Of a DNA stretch of 64,000 nucleotides, positions 1 to 13,214 are shown in pieces. The stretch comes from Melitaea cinxia (Eukaryota; Arthropoda; Insecta; Lepidoptera; Nymphalidae): NCBI RefSeq assembly GCF_905220565.1, contig NC_059417.1:7648018-7712017 (forward strand), written 5' to 3'. The translations under genes and the position numbers were made by a program. Position 1 is the first letter of the stretch. Each line of letters starts with the position of its first letter. The notes below the pieces were generated by a model. The model was not told the origin of the DNA and did not search any database. It was given only the letters and a program-made list of their open reading frames with translations.

Positions 1-314
1 ACACGTCCATCGTTGTCGGTTGAACAACTGCCTAATTATAGTGTAACATTACAAAACAAACATTTTAATCAACGATTGTAGACAATTGACGTGCCCCACG
101 GTTTTATTTTAGTCTAGTCTATGCATATGTTTATAGTTCCCACGACTGTATCTATTTTATTATTTTTTGGTTTTTAGTACATTTATCTTAAACATTGCAA
201 TGTATGTTTAACAAAAAACCGTTTAACTTAAAAAGTTTTTTTTACCTATTTTTATTAGATTAGTGATCATTATTAAGACATACTATTTCATGTAAAATAA
301 ATAAATTAATCAAA

Positions 315-1359
315 TATATAAAATTCTCGTGTCGCGGTGTTTGTAGTTAAACTCCTCCGAAAGGCTAGACCGATTCTCATGAAGTTTTGTGTGCATATTG
401 GGTAGGTCTGAGAATCGAACAACATCTATTTTTCATCCCCCTAAATGTTAACTGTAGTCCACCCATAATTTTTTTTATTTTATTTTTTTTTTATTTTTAG
501 ATGAATTATTTATATATTTTTTTATGATACATCATTAAAAAATACATACAACCCTAAATTTTCAACCTTCTACGATCAACCCCTATATTTTATTTGTTAA
601 TTATAAACTTTATTTTTTTGGCAGGATTTTTATATTTATTTTGCCATGACTTAGAATAAAAAAAAATATATTACTCTTAATTTTCAACCTTTCTACGATC
701 AAGCCCTATTTTTCCATCGCAATTTTTATTTTTTATTATTTTTAATAATTTCCTTTAATTGTGATTTTTTTCTTAATTCAATTTGATCTTCTGCCTTCGC
801 CGGTCGATAACTATCAATCGATCAGTTATCCCCGCTAGATGTCTACATTACGTTGTCACCTCTCATCCAGCAAACATCACGGGGATCAGAATAAAGCCGG
901 TCTCCTGTCTTACTCACTATACTTTACGCGCACAAGCAAGCGCGATGACGTCACGTCGACCGGCCTGCGCCGCCGCCGCCTTCACCGCGCCCCACCGTGT
1001 CCTTCTTCCCCCCTCCGGGCCCCCGCGGAGTCGAACTTTGAACGCGAGACTCGACGCACGTTACTTACACATTTTAAAAATTATTGTCTGTTTAATGCGC
1101 AATAAAGTTGTCTATTATTACTAATTTTGTTTTGCTGAATTCATCGCAAACAATACTGTTTTCGGTCATTGTTTTTTTTTGGTTTTATTTGTGTACCGAT
1201 CGTAGTAGTGACTGTTATACGTATTATTTTAATTTTTCTGTGCATTAAATAAAGCATACTTTCATTGTCTACAACGCTTTCGTTTATAAGTAAATCCCCG
1301 CACACTTATATTATAGTAGATAGTTTATTGGCAAAACAACGTTTGCCGGGTCAGCTAGT
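315..1359 (+). mobile_element. Helitron-like element, non-autonomous
   Basis: It opens attctcgtgtcgcggtg and ends gtttgccgggtcagctagt, the CTAGT-type end typical of lepidopteran Helitrons as I remember them. A related reversed copy is at 43479-43735, sharing the segment with ttgggtaggtctgagaatcg. No Rep/helicase ORF is inside. The middle (about 935-1060) is an unusual GC-rich block. Boundaries are approximate at the 5' side. Confidence 0.65.
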
Positions 1360-1820
1360 TAATAATATGAAATAGCAAAGTTCCAATACCATTGTGGAAC
1401 TAGTGAAGCCGACCGATGGCGGTATAGCCATCCTACAGCTAGCTTTTTAAATACACAACCGAAGACGAGCAGCAGCGTCTTCGGTGCGACAAAGCTAGCC
1501 CTGCGGTCACTAACCCGCCTGCCCAGCGTAGTGACTATGGGCAAAAACCCTCATGAGTTCGCGGTAGAATTTTAGGCCCTCAGTTCTCGGTAGCCCCACT
1601 ATTCCCGGCTACAGCAGCGGCCGCGGTAACGGTGGGGCTGAGGGTGCTGAGGATCACCGGGATACGGGAGGCTGCCACTCAAAACTACAGGTACTACGTA
1701 CCGGCTACGTATAATGGAGGCATGTTACGGCTGGACCACAACTTATCATTCAACCATCAACTTAAACTTAAGTGAAGTATACTGGGGTTGTCTGAAGTTT
1801 GAAGAGAGGGCGAAGACACG

Positions 1821-2171
1821 ATGATCCTGGACTCCGGGCACTTGTTCTGCTTCCATGATGGGCTTTCCCAAGGTGGCGTCGATTTTCTGGTCCACAAGAC
1901 TCTCACTAACAACGTTGTGGAAGTCAGCAATGTGTCGAACCGGATAGCGTACCTTGTACTTAAACTCACTGACAGGTACTCCCTAGAAGTGATACAGCTC
2001 TATGCGCCGACCTCAGCACAATCTGACAATGAAGTCGAAGCCTTGTATGACGATATTACTAGGGCCATGCATGGGACTACTTCGGCCTTCTACAACGTTG
2101 TTATGGGAGACTTCAACGCTAAAGTGGGAATACAAGACCGCGACGAATCGAGGATCGGACCACACGGGTAG
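1821..2171 (+). pseudogene. RTE endonuclease fragment
   Basis: Open frame with DSGHLFCFHDGLSQGGVDFL, then SNRIAYLVLKLTDRYSL, QLYAPTSA and GDFNAKVG. This is the APE-type endonuclease of RTE-clade LINEs. The frame breaks at 2171, and the continuation (RGTGNAGG...) needs a shift. Non-functional remnant. Confidence 0.8.
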
Positions 2172-2924
2172 GGGCACAGGAAACGCAGGAGGCAGATGCT
2201 CGTCAACTACTACGAGTCAAAGGGGCTCTTCTTGATGAATTCAATTTTTTGAGAAGAAGCCCCAAAGGCGGTGTACATGGCAAAGCCCCAACACTATGAT
2301 GAGGAACGAGATAGATTCATCATAACGGATAAAAGGCATATATTCAGAGATGTCTCCTTGGTTAATTGGTTTAACACTGGCAGTAACCACCGGCTATTGC
2401 GGAGCACTTTAAATATATACCTCCGAAAAGAGCGGGCCCGCTTAGTGAAATCTACTCTCCGACGTACGCTGCCCCAATTACTATGTGGCTCCGAGCAGTT
2501 TCAATGGGAACTTCAAAACCGATTCGATTCGCTGGAAACTACTGGCAACGTGGAAGAGATGACCGACAACGTGGTGAAGACGGTGTGTACACTAGGTCGT
2601 AGGCACTTTCCGCCGACGAAGTCAACAAAGCAGTCCAACTCTCTTCCGAAGCCTTGGATCTAATGTGGCGGAGGCGCGAGTTGCTCACTGCTCAAGCAGC
2701 TTCGCCAGAACAGAGGGCACTTTCCAAGAAGATACGACAACTTGTACGCCAAGACCTCCACTGCTCAAATACGAGAGAGATTGCTACTCTGATTGAGCAG
2801 AATAGGGATAACGTAGTTACGACTGAGCTACTTAAAGCCACAGGGCGACCTACCCTAAAAGTCTTGGCGAGACTCTTTCACGCCGTCACCCACCGAGGTA
2901 CCACGCCAGAGGTGTGGTCCAGTA

Positions 2925-3195
2925 GTGTGTTTGGTGCTGTTCTTTAAGAGAGGTGACAAGTCTCTGTCAAAGAATTACACATCGATCTCACTTCTGAGCC
3001 ATATCTATAAGCTGTTTTCGAGTGTTGTTACGAATCGTCTCGCCAGAAGACTCGACGAATTCCAACTACCGAAGCAGCGGGGTTTCGAAATGACTACAGC
3101 ACTGTAGACCACATCCATACTGTTCGGTAGATTATACAAAAGACAGAAGAATATAATCAGCCGCTGTGTATGGCATTTGTGGACTACGAAAAAGT
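2925..3195 (+). pseudogene. RTE reverse transcriptase fragment
   Basis: Carries FKRGDKSLSKNYTSISLLS and VVTNRLARRLDEFQLPKQRG, then, after a one-base deletion, RNDYSTVDHIHTVR, a nonsense codon, and MAFVDYEKVFD. These are RT domains 1-3 of an RTE LINE. YxDD and thumb are absent. Confidence 0.8.
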
Positions 3196-3294
3196 CTTCG
3201 ACTATTGCTTCTCAAAATGGAAAAACAAAAAATACTGTTTATCCAAATGTTTTGGATTAAGTTTTAAAATAGCCTAGCAATTAATATTTTTTTT

Positions 3295-3374
3295 TGTATT
3301 AATAAATGAATTTGATGTAATTTTTTTTTATTATTTCACTTTATACGTAGCGAAGCACGTACCGGGCCGCTAGT
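3295..3374 (+). mobile_element. Helitron-like 3' end
   Basis: Ends cgtagcgaagcacgtaccgggccgctagt (tail 3346-3374), the conserved GC-rich hairpin plus CTAGT end of lepidopteran Helitrons. The body is not delimited. Confidence 0.45.
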
Positions 3375-3404
3375 ATTTACTAATTGTTTTTATTATTTAA
3401 GTGT

Positions 3405-3481
3405 TGTTCAATTTTGCCGCCCCCTAAAAAGTGCCGCCCGGGGCGGGCCGCCCCCCCCGCCCCCACTACGCTACGCCACTG
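3405..3481 (-). mobile_element. hAT-like terminal fragment
   Basis: Read on the minus strand it starts CAGTGGCGTAGCGTAGTGGG, the CAGTGGCG terminus common in hAT transposons, followed by a very G-rich stretch. Only one end is present, and no transposase or target duplication is visible. Confidence 0.4.
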
Positions 3482-3775
3482 GTTTAGAATGAAATATCTT
3501 GATAGTTTTTTTATAGATTTTGCACATAAACAATTTTTTTCCTTCTTCTGTAAGATAATAGTAATCTTAATTTAATTATCTAAGTAGCCTTTTTATTAGC
3601 CTGAATAGACTATAAATACGAAACAGTTTCACAAGAGTACAGCAATAAGATATAAGAGTACGACGACGTTTCGTAAGAAAAAAAGATAAATAATAATTTA
3701 AATTGATGTACATATATATATCTAATTTGATTTGTATTGGAACTTAAAAGAAATTAACCAAAAACATTAAGATCA

Positions 3776-3846
3776 TCATATCATTATCTCCTTCATGGAT
3801 TAAGAGGCCTATGTCCAGCAGTGGGATGGTACAGGCTGAATCAATG
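3776..3846 (+). repeat. SINE/RTE 3' tail
   Basis: Carries ggcctatgtccagcagtggg and caggctgaat, the shared 3' tail of the SINE and RTE half-element families in this window. Similar stubs are at 9905-9960 and 34027-34110. Confidence 0.5.
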
Positions 3847-4474
3847 AGCACTTTTAATTTTTTATCTATGTATGTAAGAAATAATGCTTATTTCTCTTCT
3901 AATTTCAAATTTCACGCTTTTGACAGTTCACAAGACAAGACATCATTTGTCGTGTCAGCCAGTTAATAACTCTGAAAAATAAATACACAATAAGAAGTCG
4001 AAGTTATTTTACAACCAATTCCGCACTTAAAGTAATTAGCTTATGTAAATCTTAAAAGATTTCTAGTGTCTAAAGGTAAACTCGTAACATCCGTGTGGTT
4101 TCCGCTACACCTGCTCAAACAAATTCTTCTGCAATTGCGCGAATATCTTAGCACTTATGTACTGGTTGTGATCACAGAGTGCACTGCAAACGATGTGTAC
4201 TGAGGCTTTTTACTGTGTTACTTGTGACTCGTAGAATACGTTCAGTTTAACTACGTTTATAATGTGGTTTTACCTACGAATCATGAAATTAAGAATGTTT
4301 CTCAGTATAACTTAATATAATAGCGTTGTCAGTTGAAGGCTTTTCAAATTACTCACGTATCAATCACCACCTTATGTCCAGTTTATTCTCTAGATCATTA
4401 AAAATATATGATTGTATTAGAAACAATAATTTCTCTTAATATACCCTTTTACTCCTTATACGACACTCGTCTTT

Positions 4475-4800
4475 TCTCTATATGCCGTGTTCTGTCGGTA
4501 GAATAGCACCACCCCCTTTTTTCCCGTGGGGGTCGTAAAAGGCGACCGAGGATAAACCTGCCTCAAAATCCTCAAGGTCCTGGAGAAGGAAAACTTCATT
4601 TGAAACCCGGAATAGGCTCTCCGTCAAGCATTCGTGGCATAGCTCTAAAATGCGAAAGACTCCTGCAGCCGAACTAGCTCCACACGTATCGACTCGTCGT
4701 TCCTGTTGGCCTAGCCAGTGAGGTCGAGAGGGTGGCGCAGAGTTTAGGTAACTCTGCGTTTTCTTGAAGAGTGTCCTAGGCGACACAGTGTCTGTCTGAC
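4475..4800 (+). repeat. RTE-type 5' leader, second subfamily
   Basis: Begins with cccgtgggggtcgtaaaagg, related to the gtgggtgtcgtaagaggcg leader of the RTE half-elements, but diverges afterwards and lacks their 3' tail. An open frame on the minus strand (4478-4786) is treated as incidental. Confidence 0.45.
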
Positions 4801-5970
4801 ACTGTCTAAATCGTAATCGTAAATAGACGGACTAAGGCCAATAACTTCTCTCTAAATCGCATCTTATGAGTTTTATTTAGGGGATCATATCTGGGAGGTG
4901 TATATTTTTCTTACAATCTCATTTCTACCCACAAAATAATAGTTATATATTTCAAAAAAAAATTGCAATAGTATAAGTTAAATAACTAGACAAAATAGTA
5001 TTTGTAATAATAGTGTAATGATATGTGTATATTTCAAAAGTTAATCATAAGAGGGCTTACTGAAAATCAACGCCGCAACTATTATAAGTTGGGTAACATG
5101 CTGAGTGAGACATTTTCGAGCACTCTATAACAGGTGAACATTGATGACACATTTATTGTTTGCGCCTCTTTCGTATATATCTTTATTTATTTAATTGTTC
5201 TATATTAATTTAATAACAGGTAAATAAATAATAACTATTATTATCTTATAATCGATTATAGCATAACGGGCATGAAAATTGAGAGAGGACGTTCGTAGTA
5301 AAATCTTTTATTATTATTATAAAAGGCATAAAAAAGCAACTATTAGGGTTGTGTAATGGAAGATTCTGTAAGGCACATTTGCTTACTCCTTTTACGGATG
5401 TATTTATTACTACCTTTTTTAATAATACATTTTGTATAAATACATTCGTATTAAATGTAATTATAGATTATTAAGAATCTAATAAAAATATATCTAGGTA
5501 CAATATACGAGTATGCAAACTATTGAACGTGAATGTAAACTACCGTTTTATGATGTATTAATAACATCGCGGTTTGTACAACTTTGATTTTTTGTACCAT
5601 CAACATAGTGAACATCATCCTTACTGTTGTATAGACTAAAGCCTTATCCAAAAAATGCGTTTTTTTAATGTGAATTTAGTTCTTCTAATCATCTCGATGG
5701 GTTCTGAACTAAATAAATGAAATTTTTAGTTTTGTTATTTTATAAAGATAATTAAGTCGTGATGGTCACTGCGTGGATTACCACGTGATTCGGTACTAAA
5801 AGTTTTTGGTTCATTTCCGAGTTTTCATAACTATATATAGCCTTCTTCGGGTTATGGACTATCCAACACAAAAATAATTTTTCAATTCGAACCATTAGAT
5901 CCTGAGATTAGGGCGTTCATACAAACAGATTCTTCAGTTCATACTAGCGATCGCTGTTCGTCCATATTTT

Positions 5971-6464
5971 TTAACCGACTTCCAAAAACTTTTTTTTTAT
6001 GTATGTTACATCAGAACTTTTGATCGTGTGGACCGATTTCGACAAATTTTATTTTAATCGAAAGGTGGTGTGTGTCGATTGGTCCCATTTAAATTTATTT
6101 GAGATCTAACTACTACTTTTCGAGTTATATCTAATAATGCGTTTTTACTTGACGCTTTTTTCGTCGACCTACGTTGTATTATACCGCATAGCTTTCTACT
6201 GGATGTACCGATTTTGATAATTCTTTTTTTGTTGGAAAGGGGATATCCCTAGTTTGGTACCATGATAAGGAAACCAGGATCTGATAATGGGATACCAGAG
6301 AAATCGAGGGAACTTCTTGAAAATCCGCAATAACTTTTTACTGGGTGTACCGATGTTGATTATTTTTAATTTAATCGATAGCTGATGTTTGTCATGTAGG
6401 TGTGTGTAGTGTATATATAAATTTTATTGAGATCTGATAACTACTTTTTGAGTAATCTTTGTGT
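5971..6464 (-). mobile_element. M-family MITE copy
   Basis: Starts with taaccgacttcc and carries the internal block ggtaccatgataaggaaacc shared, reversed, with copies at 23305, 46376 and 55451. The left part of the family consensus is lost where it meets a reversed Helitron piece. Confidence 0.6.
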
Positions 6465-6705
6465 GATTGAGTGGATTTTAACAAAAAATTTATTGTTCAG
6501 TTTGCAAATTTACAAAATAAATAAATTTCTTAAATAAAAGTAGCCTAAGTTACTCCTTTTTACATCAGCTATCGGCCAGTGAAAGTCCTGTCAAAATCGG
6601 TCCAGCCGTTTCAGACATTAGCCAGAACAAACAGACAGACGGACAGACAGACAGACAAAAGTTGTAAAAAATGTTTTTTTGGTATATGTACCGTATATAA
6701 ATCTA
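6465..6705 (-). mobile_element. Helitron-like fragment
   Basis: Reverse-complement relative of 10742-11056. It shares tgttcagtttgcaaa, aagtagcctaagttactcc and the ggtccagccgtttcagac block followed by a (CAGA)n stretch at 6630-6656. Confidence 0.5.
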
Positions 6706-7821
6706 TATCCATTTACTAAAAAGCGGTTATTTTAAATTACAAACAGATACTCTAATTTGCTTTATTTGTATAGCATGTACCTACTAGTATGTATTTAATG
6801 TTTACATAAGTACATCGATATTATTAGCGTCATTATTAACACATTAAAAATTATGAGGCGGAATAAAAACTAAAGACGTCCTTATGTAAATATGACTACA
6901 AAGTTGCTAGCTGATATCTAATTTAATTACAAGATGCATATAAAATATCACTAGGTGCTATTTACTTAGTATCTTGAAAATTGGTGTTAAAAACTCACAC
7001 TGAAGTTACATAATTAAATCAAATGCACTAAAATAATCTAATTTATTATACATTAGGGTATTTTAAGATTATTTCGTGTATTTACTGAGAAATAAACAGC
7101 TTAAAATAATATATGTACATATAACACAGACAAAATAAATAAAAATGAATCATTCAAGTGTTGCTAAGCATAAAATAAAAAATAAAAACGGCTGGAACAA
7201 TTCGGCTACTTTTTTATGATTTTCTACTTCCTGATAGGTAGGTTATTATTAAAAATAATAAATTTATTTATTTTTATTATAATTAATTAAGAAAAATTTC
7301 CAAGAAAATTAGTAATTTTTATAGAACGTAACGACTATTTAAATTTTTGACAGTCCGCAAGACAAGAAAACGTCTGTTGGGTCAGATAGTAATCGACAAA
7401 TCAAAAAATAAAGACAGTGCAGTAATGTGAAATAAAAAGTTGTTTAGAAATTACATTATTCACGATAGGGTGGAAATAAAAAATCGAAATTTCATTATAT
7501 AAGAAAAAAAACGTAGCTTTCAAATTACAGTGTTCAGTTCATCATAAGTCCGTACTATGACTGGGTTGATCACTGTTCGACTACCCACCATGACACGTAC
7601 TTTAAATTTAAGAGGCGATAAGAGACAACAACTTCATAAGAGAAACATATTTTAACATGACTTTCAACAATAAACTAAATATGAGAACACTACTATAACA
7701 AATGCGTTTTACAGTCCGAAAGATCTGTTAAAAGTGTAGAATGAAGTACACACGTATAGACATATCGAGCTAAATAATAAATGCAATTTAAATACATTGT
7801 AATATAGTACATAAAACAAAT

Positions 7822-8028
7822 AATTGTGTTTGTTTGCAATCGAGAAATATCGACTTTATTTACATCGACAATGGTAATACGACGTAGGTAGACGAAAAAT
7901 AGTTAACTAAATATACATTATTAGAGATTACTCAAAAAATACTTGTAGGTCTTGATCAAATTTAATGGAACCACATTATAACCACCTATAAATTAAAAAA
8001 AAAAAAAACATGTAAATCGGTTCTACGT
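7822..8028 (+). mobile_element. M-family MITE, 5' portion
   Basis: Begins taattgtgtttgtttgcaa, and the sequence cgacgtaggtagacgaaaaa follows the family order. The copy is degenerate, and the GAAGTCGGT end is not visible. Confidence 0.45.
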
Positions 8029-9059
8029 TCGGATAACTCGCAAGTATTAATTAATTGGAAGCCCTTTCAAGCTGTTTAAAGTCATACAAAACCCTACGTT
8101 CAACACACTAACAAGTTAGCGAGTTACAAATAAACGCAGCTATAGCCAATTGACGCGTTGACTACGAGACTAAAATTAGTTGTATCCGCTATACACACAG
8201 TAAGTGCTATTAAGGTAAACGCAGAAACTGTTACCTATATAGGGGTGTTCGTGACAGGAAGCTATACTACGCGATGCTTTAAAATAAATATATTTTTGTG
8301 ACAGGCTGTAATTTATTATAGCTCTCTAGAAAACTTATTGCAAACTTATTGAGAAAAGGGAATGGTGAAGTAACTAAAAATGTTAAAAGAGGAAACAACT
8401 AGAGAGAAAAAAGAAGTACCTACACCTTCCTCGCTTCGTTTTTTTAATTCAGCTTTTAAGTTTTTAGGGTAATAATAGTTCTGTTTACTTAAACTTCGAA
8501 ACCGTGTTTGCGCTAAGAACAGCTTTAATAATTATTCTACTTTGTTTACTATAGATAGTATTTCGACTGTATTCGTATGAGTTTAATGTCAAAATAAGTT
8601 AGCAAGTAAAATTACAAATAGATTTAAAGTACCTTCAAGTTGGTTGGTAGAGAATGCTTTTAGCATCAAACCCACCTTTTGAACAGTTCAATATTCTGTA
8701 TTTATAATATGTTTTGCGCAACAAAACGTGATTAAACAAATAAAGTACAATGTAACTGCGTCGTAAAAAGTTTTTTTTTAATATCACAACTCTTCAGTTA
8801 CAACACTGATTATAAAATTAAATTATTCCAAGAGCAAACAATGCGTGATTTAGATATATTATACACAGGAATACATTTCTATTGTACTCTTTAGATGTAT
8901 AGGAAAAATAGTACAAAAAAATATATAATATTATCTTATTTACATAATTAATTACAAATAATACAGAATTTATTCAATTATAAATAAAATTATTCATTAT
9001 TTTATTTTATTTACTAGTAGACATGCAAAATCAACACATGAATCTAATCTTCAGTTCTT

Positions 9060-9205
9060 TTATTATTATTTATAAAGCTGAAGAATTTGTTTAGCACACC
9101 TAAAAACGAACAGTTCGAATTGAAAAAAAATCTTAAAGTGCTGGATAGCCTACTTATCAATGGAGGCTGTAGGTTATATTATATTACACCATACTACGGT
9201 CAATA
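9060..9205 (+). mobile_element. Helitron-like 5' fragment
   Basis: Shares ttataaagctgaagaatttg and the tggatagcctacttatc block with 13214 and 43140 copies. No CTAGT end is present. Confidence 0.45.
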
Positions 9206-9403
9206 ATAGTGGAGTAAAAATAAACGAGCTCACTCTTCAAGTCAAATGTGCGTAAAGAAGCTTTACTAAAAGTTGCACGTACGTCACGTACAACAACAAG
9301 TGTACAATACATATTTTTAATGAAAATCGAAAAATATGAAATGACATTATAGCTCCGTATATTATAGCTGGAAGGTTACGGTGAGACGGTGATCTAAAAT
9401 TCC

Positions 9404-9560
9404 TCGGACAGGTGGCAGGCAAGGTTCGCATCCCGGGAACCAGTTACGGGCTTGCGTAACCGTTGGTTCGATGCCCGATCGAGAGCATTTGGTAAACCGT
9501 ATGGGTATAAATATACGATTACCGTTTATGGAAGAGTGCTGATGTTGCCTTATAATTATT
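9404..9560 (+). repeat. possible tRNA-derived SINE fragment
   Basis: Two B-box-like sites lie 42 bases apart: ggttcgcatcccggg at 9423 and ggttcgatgcc at 9465. No A box or second copy was found in the window. Confidence 0.3.
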
Positions 9561-9704
9561 ATATTGCTGGACGTGGAGTAAATTTTTCACGATCGGACTT
9601 GAAACTTTTGTTATATTAGTTAGTACTGATTATAATTTAGATTTGATGCTTGCTAAATTAGTTAGTATAGTTACATTAGTAGATATATAAGTTAGTACTA
9701 GTTT

Positions 9705-9900
9705 ATTATCAAAGAGTAACTACGGAATTTCTTGCCGATTCTTCTCTGCAGAATCTACATTACCTATCGGTGGTAACTTTACTTTTAACTATAATTAATT
9801 AATTTAAACAAAAAATTATTTTGGAAAATCACGGCTCAAAAGTGCTATTGAAGCCTTACTGAATATTTTGATGATTGATTTTATTTTGAGTTTCATATAA
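9705..9900 (+). repeat. LINE 3' end fragment
   Basis: Carries gagtaactacggaatttcttg and gattcttctctgcagaatc, shared with 34250-34430 (forward) and about 59115-59180 (reverse), then caaaagtgctattgaagcc. It resembles a non-LTR retrotransposon 3' UTR. Clade is not assigned. Confidence 0.45.
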
Positions 9901-10741
9901 ACTTTTATGAGAGGCCTATACCCAGCAGTGGGATGTTACAGGCTGAATCGTGATAGTGATGCATAATGTTCACATATCCCTACTTATACCTATTGAACTC
10001 ACAAATCATAAATAACGAGCACAACTCAGACCATACATTCATAAATAACATATTGCTTGGTATATATGCCTCCTGATTTATTTCGTAATAATATGTAACT
10101 AAGGGTAGGTAAGTGAGGGCACTTGCTTCGCCTTTTCCATTGGACATGTCAAAATTATGTTGTTATTTTAGTTTTGAACTTTTTTTCTTCCTGTGCAAAT
10201 AAATTACTTATTTATTTCTTCAGTTATCCGTTTATTAATATTTATGGTTAAGATGTGTGGATTTAGTGGCGCTCTAACTAAGATATGACTAAATTTATAA
10301 TTAAATACAGTTCTTTACAAGAGAAAGTGCGGATTTTATTCCCGATTCTTCTTTGCAGTATCTTCTCGGATAGTTTCACTTTTTAAGTGCTCTTACAGAG
10401 AAATTAAGTAATTTTAGATTTCAATTATATCAACTGTGCAGTCTCGAGAACACATACACTAGAGTCATATTTGTTGTACAGTTAGATGAAATTTAATCTA
10501 TTGAAAATAGTTTGTCATTTGAATTAGCAACCAAAATTTAACGTTGGTAATAAAGAATATGCAAATATTCTTTACTTCTTGTTTTGCAGTGAATTAAATA
10601 TATTGTATGAAAACCGAGTTGCTCTGAAATTAACCTGACCTACAATATATGATTAGCCCGCTGTGGGTTTGATTCGCGTCCCGGGTAACGTAATTTTGAT
10701 TTCTACAAAATATATTTATATTTTATACATCCATAATCAAT

Positions 10742-11056
10742 ACATCTATACAAATAAATAAAATTGGAGTGTCGGTTTGTAATATTAAAATAAGCGCTTA
10801 TTACTCAATGAATATGGCTGGTACATAGTATACCAAAATAACATTTTTTACAATTTTAGTATGTCTGTCTGTTTGTTCCGGCTAATTGAAACGGCTGGAC
10901 CGGTTGTGACGGGACATTCACTGTCAGATAGCTGATGTAGTAAGGAGTAACTTAGGCTACTTTTATTTTCTAAATTTATTTATATTATAGCTTTGCAAAC
11001 TGAACAATAACGTTTTTGTTAAATTCCACGCAGAAGAAGTCGCGGGCACAGCTAGT
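10742..11056 (+). mobile_element. Helitron-like element, short
   Basis: Starts tctatacaaataaataaaat and ends cgcgggcacagctagt. It has no internal ORF. Directly abuts the next Helitron piece. Confidence 0.6.
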
Positions 11057-11230
11057 AATATTATAAATGTGAATGTAAGTTTGTTTGTTGCTAATCTTCA
11101 CGTGAAAATTACTTAACCGATCATCATGAAACTTTGTAGACATATTCTTGGGGAGGTATTAGAATAAGTAACATAGTATATTTTTTATTAATTTTTTTTA
11201 TTGTGATTGAAATCACGGCTAAAAGCTAGT
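11057..11230 (+). mobile_element. Helitron-like element, short
   Basis: Begins aatattataaatgtgaatg and ends aaaagctagt, immediately after the preceding CTAGT end. Helitrons frequently insert next to one another at AT sites, which fits this tandem layout. Confidence 0.5.
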
Positions 11231-11749
11231 TTATTATAAAGTTAAGATAAATACGTACGTAGAAAAGTACCTAATTATATCAGCCGGCTGTTACTTAAAA
11301 ACAAAGACATTGAGTGGCTCACCCGAGGAACAGGCATGTACACCTACCTATATATTGATAGATATTTTGTTGTTAAAATTTATTTTAAATGTGTGACAAG
11401 CATTTGTTATATTTTTTAACATTAAAAAAGCAATATTTTTTACTAAAAAAAAACAACAACAACAAGTACAATACAACAAACAGTAATAATATACATAATA
11501 TTTTTTTTTTCTTACAAAAAATATTTAAATTGTATAATTTTATTTTATTATCCATTTTATATTCAAACAATCGACAACTTAAATAAAAACCTTTAAGAAA
11601 AAAATATGTACAGAAATAATGAAAATAAATGATTATTAAATAAAATAAGTAATTTTCAAAACAATTCAAGTGCACGAATGAAAAGGAGGAGGGACTCAAT
11701 ACGACTGGTTTTTAATAAATTATAAAATTGTAGATAATTTAATCGACAT

Positions 11750-12030
11750 CTGACGAGTACTTTACGTATTTACTTGACCATTTTTTCGTCGATCTACGTT
11801 GTATTATACGTCATAACTTTTTACTGTGTGTACCGATTTAACCGCTTATACCGCCGATTATACCGCTGGTGTTTGTCATGTAGTCCCATTTGATCGAGAT
11901 CTGACTAGCACATTATGAGTTATTTCTAATAACGCGTATTTACTTAACTAATTTTTTCGTCTACCTCCGTTGTATACTGGTCGATGTAATTGAAATCGGT
12001 TTTTTTTTTTCGTTAGCGAGCTAACACAAT
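11750..12030 (-). mobile_element. M-family MITE, partial
   Basis: Reversed family order: tcgatctacgttgtattata, a gtgtaccgattt block, gtcatgtagtcccatttgat, then gaaatcggttttttttttttcg near 12000. The GAAGTCGGT end is missing. Confidence 0.5.
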
Positions 12031-12132
12031 TATCCAAAATTCTACTGGTGGGATTACATTTGAAAGAAAACTTGGTGGTAATAAGCTAAATTTTAAAATA
12101 GCCTTAATTTCTAAATATTTTTTAATAATCAT

Positions 12133-12327
12133 TACATAGTATAAAAAAAGTCGCTTCCCGTTGTCTGTATGCTTAGATCTTTAAACCTACGCAACAGATT
12201 TTGATGCGGTTTTCTTTAGAAAATAGAGTTATTCCAGAAGAAGGTTGATATGTATAACACATGCATAATATAGTAGAGGCACACTGATAGTTTTTACAAC
12301 CGTGCGTAGCCGGGGTGGGTCGCTTGT
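12133..12327 (+). mobile_element. Helitron-like element
   Basis: Shares ctgtctgtatgcttagatc and ttttgatgcggttttcttta with the copy at 38377. It ends cgtagccggggtgggtcgcttgt, in which the usual ctagt is mutated. Confidence 0.55.
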
Positions 12328-13214
12328 TTAATTAATATAAGACGGCAAAATTTGTCGAATCTGTTAACCCAGTTCTCGGTTTATTTTTATTTATATATCT
12401 TGAATGGTAGATGTGGCTAATGGAATCACTTTCAAACCAAAAGGACACTTAAAGACTGATTAATAAACTATTTATTTTATTTTATTTTTTGACTAAACGC
12501 AATTATTATAAATAAATAAATATACAAAAGTTATGTCAGATAACTGATATGTTTGATATGTATGATAACAGACATGTTACTTCATAAAGCGATTTTCAAG
12601 GAATTATAAAATATGACACAATTCAATCTAAACAAATAAAATAACATTCCAAATTTAAAGTAATTCAAATATAATACATTTAAAACCAAACAGATCAGAG
12701 TTGACATGAAAAGAGTATGTATCATCTGAAATTACCAATCAACAATATTGATTATCCTTAGCGTCAGATAAATTTTATTTCGAGAATTTAATGACATGAC
12801 TACTGAAAATTAACTTCTGATTTCAACTTAAATTGAGTATTAAAAATCAAAGTCATAGTTGATCTCCGTTAACATTACAATACGTAAATACTACGTACTG
12901 ACGACATTGAAAATAAGAAATATTAATGTGGTACCTAATTTGTTAAATTATCGTCGAAACTTCAAGGTTTCCGAAATTATATGTCATTTAGACGAAGTCT
13001 GAAGATTTCAAGGTTATCTGAAAACGATCTTTAATTATTTACTTACGACCATAAGTTATGGGACGATTTGGTTCCTGTGTGTTTGTTTTAGGAAACATAT
13101 TATTATCTGATTTTAAGTAATTTTTAAAAAATGCTGTATCCATGAAACTTTAAATCTTAAATTTGTTCGGAATGACCAGCACCAGGTAAAGCATTTTAAC
13201 ACCTATAATAAAAT

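Larger units (their letters stand above)
1372..3195 (+). mobile_element. RTE-clade LINE, degraded, truncated
   Basis: 5' leader 1372-1560 is the same sequence as the half-elements elsewhere in the window. Then follow broken frames of an APE endonuclease (1821-2171, motif VVMGDFNAKVG) and (2271-2663) EIDFIITD and a degenerate SNHRLLR (the usual SDHRL aspartate replaced). A reverse-transcriptase start follows at 2925-3107 (FFKRGDKS, NYTSISLLSHIYKLF) and 3078-3195 (FVDYEKVFD). At least one base is missing near 3084, and an in-frame TAG follows in HTVR*IIQ. The match is to RTE/CFDP2-type proteins from memory of the family. It stops before the catalytic YxDD motif, so it is dead. Confidence 0.8.

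Noticed and set aside
11385..11699. 104-codon minus-strand frame rich in Phe, Tyr and Lys
   Set aside because: Composition is that of AT-rich DNA with homopolymer runs, with no domain and open frames on both strands.
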